From Liquidambar formosana (taxonomy: Eukaryota; Streptophyta; Magnoliopsida; Saxifragales; Altingiaceae): a DNA stretch of 64,000 nucleotides. A program made the position numbers and the translations under genes. Position 1 is the stretch's first letter, and every line of letters begins with the position of its first letter. Location: NCBI GenBank assembly GCA_039720395.1, contig CM077833.1, forward strand, positions 14,941,133-15,005,132, given 5' to 3'. The notes under the pieces were generated by a model. The model searched no databases. It had not been told where the DNA came from and was given only the letters and a program-made list of their open reading frames with translations. This document shows positions 60,223 through 64,000 of this stretch, piece by piece.

Positions 60223-61566
60223 ATATAATTGGAGAGGTTTGAATTCTTAACCTATTCTAATCATGTTTCTTTACCCAATCCTCTCTCACCGCTAGATTTG
60301 CCCTAGTGGCTATATATATGTATATTTTTGCTTGGTTATGATTATTATGGAGTACTGATTAAGGAAGAGTTTTTAATTGACGCAGTTGAAAGACACTAGA
60401 TACACAAGACTTTGCAGCTCAAAGAACATCTTGACAGTGAACGGACAATTTCCAGGCCCAACTCTATATGCTAGAAAGGGAGAAAAACTCATTGTGGATG
60501 TCTATAATAAGGGCAACATAAATGTCACCATTCACTGGTATCACTATGGGCCATTTTTTTTTTTTCTTTTTGGGTTTACAATCAATAGAATTAATTTATA
60601 CCTCTAATCCCTAATATAAATAAATGGGTATTAATGCTTTTCTATATGCTCAAATTCAATTGAGATCTCTCACTTAACAAATGAGGAGAGTCCGTTAGAC
60701 TGTCATGCCATCGACATAATGTGTTTGTGTTTAATCTGCTCCTAATTGAATACCACGTTATATCTTAGCCAAAAAAAAATAATAATAAATAAATAAAATA
60801 ATTTGTTTTAGATATGCTGCGATTTGTCACCGCTGAACCCATTAAGTAATTATTTTGCTAATAATAGTATTGGTTTTGTAGGCATGGAGTGAAACAGCCA
60901 AGGTACCCATGGTCTGATGGTCCTGAATATATAACACAGTGCCCAATTCAACCAGGAGGGAAATTTAGGCAGACGATCGTACTTTCCACAGAGGAAGGAA
61001 CTCTATGGTGGCACGCTCATAGTGACTGGACACGAGCCACGGTCCATGGGGCTATCATCATCTATCCCAAGAAGGGGACCACTTATCCTTTTCCTAAGCC
61101 TCATGCGGAAATACCCATAATTTTAGGTATTATATGTTGTCTTGCTACTATTAGATAATTATGCCATTTCCCTTGGGTAAAAAAATAAAATAAAATAAAG
61201 GATAAGTAAGTCATTTTATTTTTTTTTGATCGGCAATATTAAGTATGCCATTTCTAGCTCTTGTTTGTTGCATTTCAAAGATCATTTCGGTCATTTCGTT
61301 ATTTAATTTATGGAAAATTATTTAACCATAAGATATGAAAGTTAAAAATGAAATTTTTGAAAGAAAAAGAAAATAAAAATAAAAATAAAAACCCTAGACA
61401 CAAATGTTTGGAATGATGGGAAATATTGGAAATGCAGGAGAGTGGTGGAAGGCAAATGTGAGTGAGGTTCTCGAAGAAGCACTACGGACAGGAGCAGACC
61501 CCAACGTTTCCGATGCTTATCTTATCAATGGTCAACCGGGTGACCTTTATCCGTGCTCAAAATCAG
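59050..61566 (+). CDS. LAC: Laccase, LAC14/15-like (copy 2, exons 1-4 visible)
   Basis: Paralogue of the laccase at 16311. Visible exons 59050-59139, 60386-60537, 60882-61126 and 61438-61566 have exactly the same lengths and phases as copy 1 (90, 152, 245, 129 nt), with GT-AG borders. They encode about 205 residues: signal peptide, HWHG (H80, H82), the [16 protein letters not shown] signature, WWHAH (H125, H127) and a C-terminal part ending [10 protein letters not shown]. By eye, exon 2 differs from copy 1 at 7 of 51 residues, exon 3 at 7 of 81 and exon 4 at 8 of 42. No stop or frameshift is present. An extra in-frame ATG at 59038 would add four residues (MWSI); copy 1 has ACG there, so 59050 is preferred. 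Exons 5-6, with the last two copper motifs, should lie beyond 64000, so integrity cannot be judged. Confidence 0.9.
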
Positions 61567-63529
61567 GTAAAAAAAATCTCATGTGCCACTTGGAATAATT
61601 TTCTTGTCTTTCTTAGATACATTATACTTTCTTGTTTGAAAGACATATTTTTTAGAAATTTCTCTTAAATGCTTTGACATGCATCTTTATATTTTAATAT
61701 TTTAATTTTGTCATCAAGTATTGTATAAGAGGGGGCTATTGTCACCACGTAAAGTACTCTAAACCCTCAATTAGTTTACACTTTCTAAAATTTTAAGAAA
61801 AATATAAAAGGTTTTTATGAAAACTAGTCACATTGTTCACTAGAAAACATTGTTCTGAACAACTTTGTAGAAGGAAGTTTTTCCAAAATCTATCATTTAA
61901 GCAGACTTTTTGGCCATTTACAATATTTATTTAATTTTCCATGAAAAATGGACAAAAAGTGTACTTAAATGACAAATTTTGGAAACAAATTCTTCTACAA
62001 AGTTATCCGGAATGATGTTTTCTAGTAGAATATGGGATTAGTTTTCATAAATTTTTTTTATATTTTTCATAAAACTTAAAAAATATAAATTAAATGGGGG
62101 GCTTAGAGTATTTTATGTGGTGGCAATAGCTTGGCCCATTGTATAATCATGAATATGAGTATTTTGGGAAAGTGATTAAAATGAAGTCATTGTCTTTTTT
62201 ACTAGGACAATAATTTTGAAACAGCCTAAAATAGAAAAAAAGACAATTACTATAAAACGGAGGGAGTTCTACTTTTGCGTATTACCGTTAATATTTTTCA
62301 AGCTTGATGGTCAATGTCTCAATATTTTTCAGGCTTAATATAAAATTTAACATGACTTCATATACATGTTTAGGCCCTTCATCTAATAGCATAGACTTTT
62401 AGGTTAGGAACATAACATGATATCAGAACTTATCATTGTTGAGACATTTTGCTATAAGCAAGTGTTTGTAAACCATGTGACATGCTCATTCTTGTGTTGT
62501 TAGCTTGCACGTGAGAAGTGTTGGAAAGTAGAATATCCCAAATCAGTTAAATTAATATAAAATTTGACATATGATTTTATATATATGAGAAGCGTTCACC
62601 CAAGGGACGTCGCTTGGGCATTTCCCTGGGCGTCGAACAATCTCATCCGTTAAGATGAGATCGACGGCCCACATTAAACACCATTTAAGTAACTTTACCC
62701 ATACACCTGACCTGAAAAATCTCTCTCAAAGCACACAAACTTTATCTCTGGTTTGGGGTGGTGCTTTTTAAAGGCAATTGCAATGTTGTTACCCCATATT
62801 CCTGTGAGAAGGCCTGATCATAAAGATCCACCATCCATTTCCATCATTTATGCAAGCTCACACAACAAATTGGACTATTATGGTGATTCAGGTTGCCTCT
62901 TGGTTTGTCTTCCTATATGAAAAATTGCAAACTATTCTTATAGGAATTTTTTTCTTCCAAAATCGTCACTTCAAATGGTATATATTAAAAATACAAATTT
63001 GCCTCATTAATTGATCATTGGTAGGGACATGACAACTTAGGATCTTTATCCTCTGTTTAGTTGAAGAGAAAAATAATCAAGAAATTTCATGAAAATTTCG
63101 GATAGCTGTCATTATCACCATAGTAGGCCTTTTTGAAATTATCATGTTCATACTTAGTCGAAAAAATAAAAAATCATGTTCATGGTTACCCAAAAACAAA
63201 ACAAAACAAAACAAAACAAAGAAGTAATGCTAATGGTGTCTCTTGTTCCCAATTCCTAAGCTGGTAAGTAGTAACCATGACTTAGGCTAGTTGCATAGTT
63301 CAGCTTATAGCAACTCCATTGAATTATACAGCATGCATTATTAAGTGGTACTTTGAAAGTAGGGCTGAACTGGGATCTAAACATAGTGCCGGAAATGGAG
63401 ATGGTAAGGGTAGAGATGGTCGTCAATGATAAAGAGAGACAAAGAGAGGGTTTAGATGGTCGTCGGCGGTGGCATCGTTATCGTGGGAGGGAAAGAATAT
63501 AGAGAATGGAGGGAGGGAGAGAGAGAGAT

Positions 63530-63572
<43 letters not shown>

Positions 63573-64000
63573 ACGTTGGGATGGAGAGGAGGAAGCAAAG
63601 CGCTCCCCCCAAGGACTACTACCAGTCGTTTTCCTTTCCAGAACCAGATCGGGTCCATCGGGTGAAAGAAGCCTTTTTGCCTTAAGCCATTGTTCTTTAT
63701 TGGACAGTTATGATGAAAAGTTGCACGGGATCCAAATAGACTTTGTATACTTGTTTAGGTCCTTCAACTAATAATGTAGATTTTTAGGTTAGGAATTTAA
63801 CATGATATCAAAACTTATCGTTTTTTAGTCGCTTTGTTGTAAATAAGTGTTTGTTAACCACATGACAGGCTTATTTTTGTGTTGTTAACTTGCACATGAG
63901 AAGTGTTGGAAAATACAATATCCTAAATCGGTTAAATATAAAATTTGACGTATGGCTTTATATATATAGGGGATAAATTCCACTGTTGTCACGAGTACAT
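61567..64000 (+). other. Intron 4 of laccase copy 2 (open at window end)
   Basis: The donor GT follows exon 4 at 61567. No match to the expected exon 5 start (acacattcaag...) is seen before 64000, so the intron exceeds 2.4 kb against 1390 bp in copy 1. It holds a foldback element (61790-62080), a Stowaway-like right end (about 62195-62268), a repeated phrase ('ttaggttaggaacataacatgatatca' type) at about 62400 and again at 63783, and a (GA)n tract at 63516-63570. Confidence 0.75.
61790..62080. mobile_element. About 290-bp foldback MITE (family with 2400 and 3830 copies)
   Basis: The two halves are inverse copies: ataaaaggtttttatgaaaa, actagaaaacattgttctga and gaaggaagtttttccaaaat on the left return in reverse complement on the right (ttggaaacaaattcttc, ggaatgatgttttctagt, ttttcataaa). 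The same element occurs at 2400-2720 and 3830-4115. Confidence 0.7.

Overview
The window is AT-rich, intron-containing nuclear DNA of a flowering plant, almost certainly a eudicot. The evidence is a plant-type multi-exon laccase gene, TATA-box promoters, long homopolymers and (TA)n/(CT)n tracts, and dense, nested plant transposons (hAT, MULE, Stowaway, Helitron, CACTA-like, LINE, solo LTRs). I cannot name the species.

The only well-supported host protein genes are two laccases (blue multicopper oxidases, LAC14/15-like) in direct orientation on the + strand. Copy 1 (16311-20707) is complete: six exons encode 563 residues with a signal peptide and all four copper motifs. Copy 2 (from 59050) shows exons 1-4; its fourth intron runs off the window, so exons 5-6 are not visible. 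Between them, 46501-46925 is a decayed third copy made of intron 1 and the start of exon 2, abutting a CACTA-like end. The locus is therefore a tandem laccase array spread over more than 45 kb by transposon insertion.

Region by region: 1-16 kb is transposon fill with a Helitron (4354-6275), a Stowaway MITE, hAT MITEs and a three-level nest at 7663-9720 with target duplications at each level. 16-21 kb is laccase 1. 21.03-27.35 kb looks like one large TIR element with palindromic AATCGTG units at both ends; it carries a fragment of glutamyl-tRNA synthetase and a LINE remnant. 27.36-29.1 kb is LTR sequence. 29.4-36.1 kb holds a CACTA-like 5' end, a foldback, a run of three hAT-like elements and a long-TIR MULE. 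39.25-44.59 kb is two solo LTRs with exact 5-bp target duplications. 46.0-46.9 kb is the CACTA-like end plus the laccase relic. 48.5-58.6 kb holds microsatellite-embedded MITEs, two Helitrons, a LINE 3' end, a hAT MITE and LTR pieces. 59-64 kb is laccase 2.

As secreted copper oxidases, the two laccases would oxidise phenolics in the apoplast or cell wall. No pathway partners are encoded here. Most other open frames are by-products of microsatellites or transposon relics.
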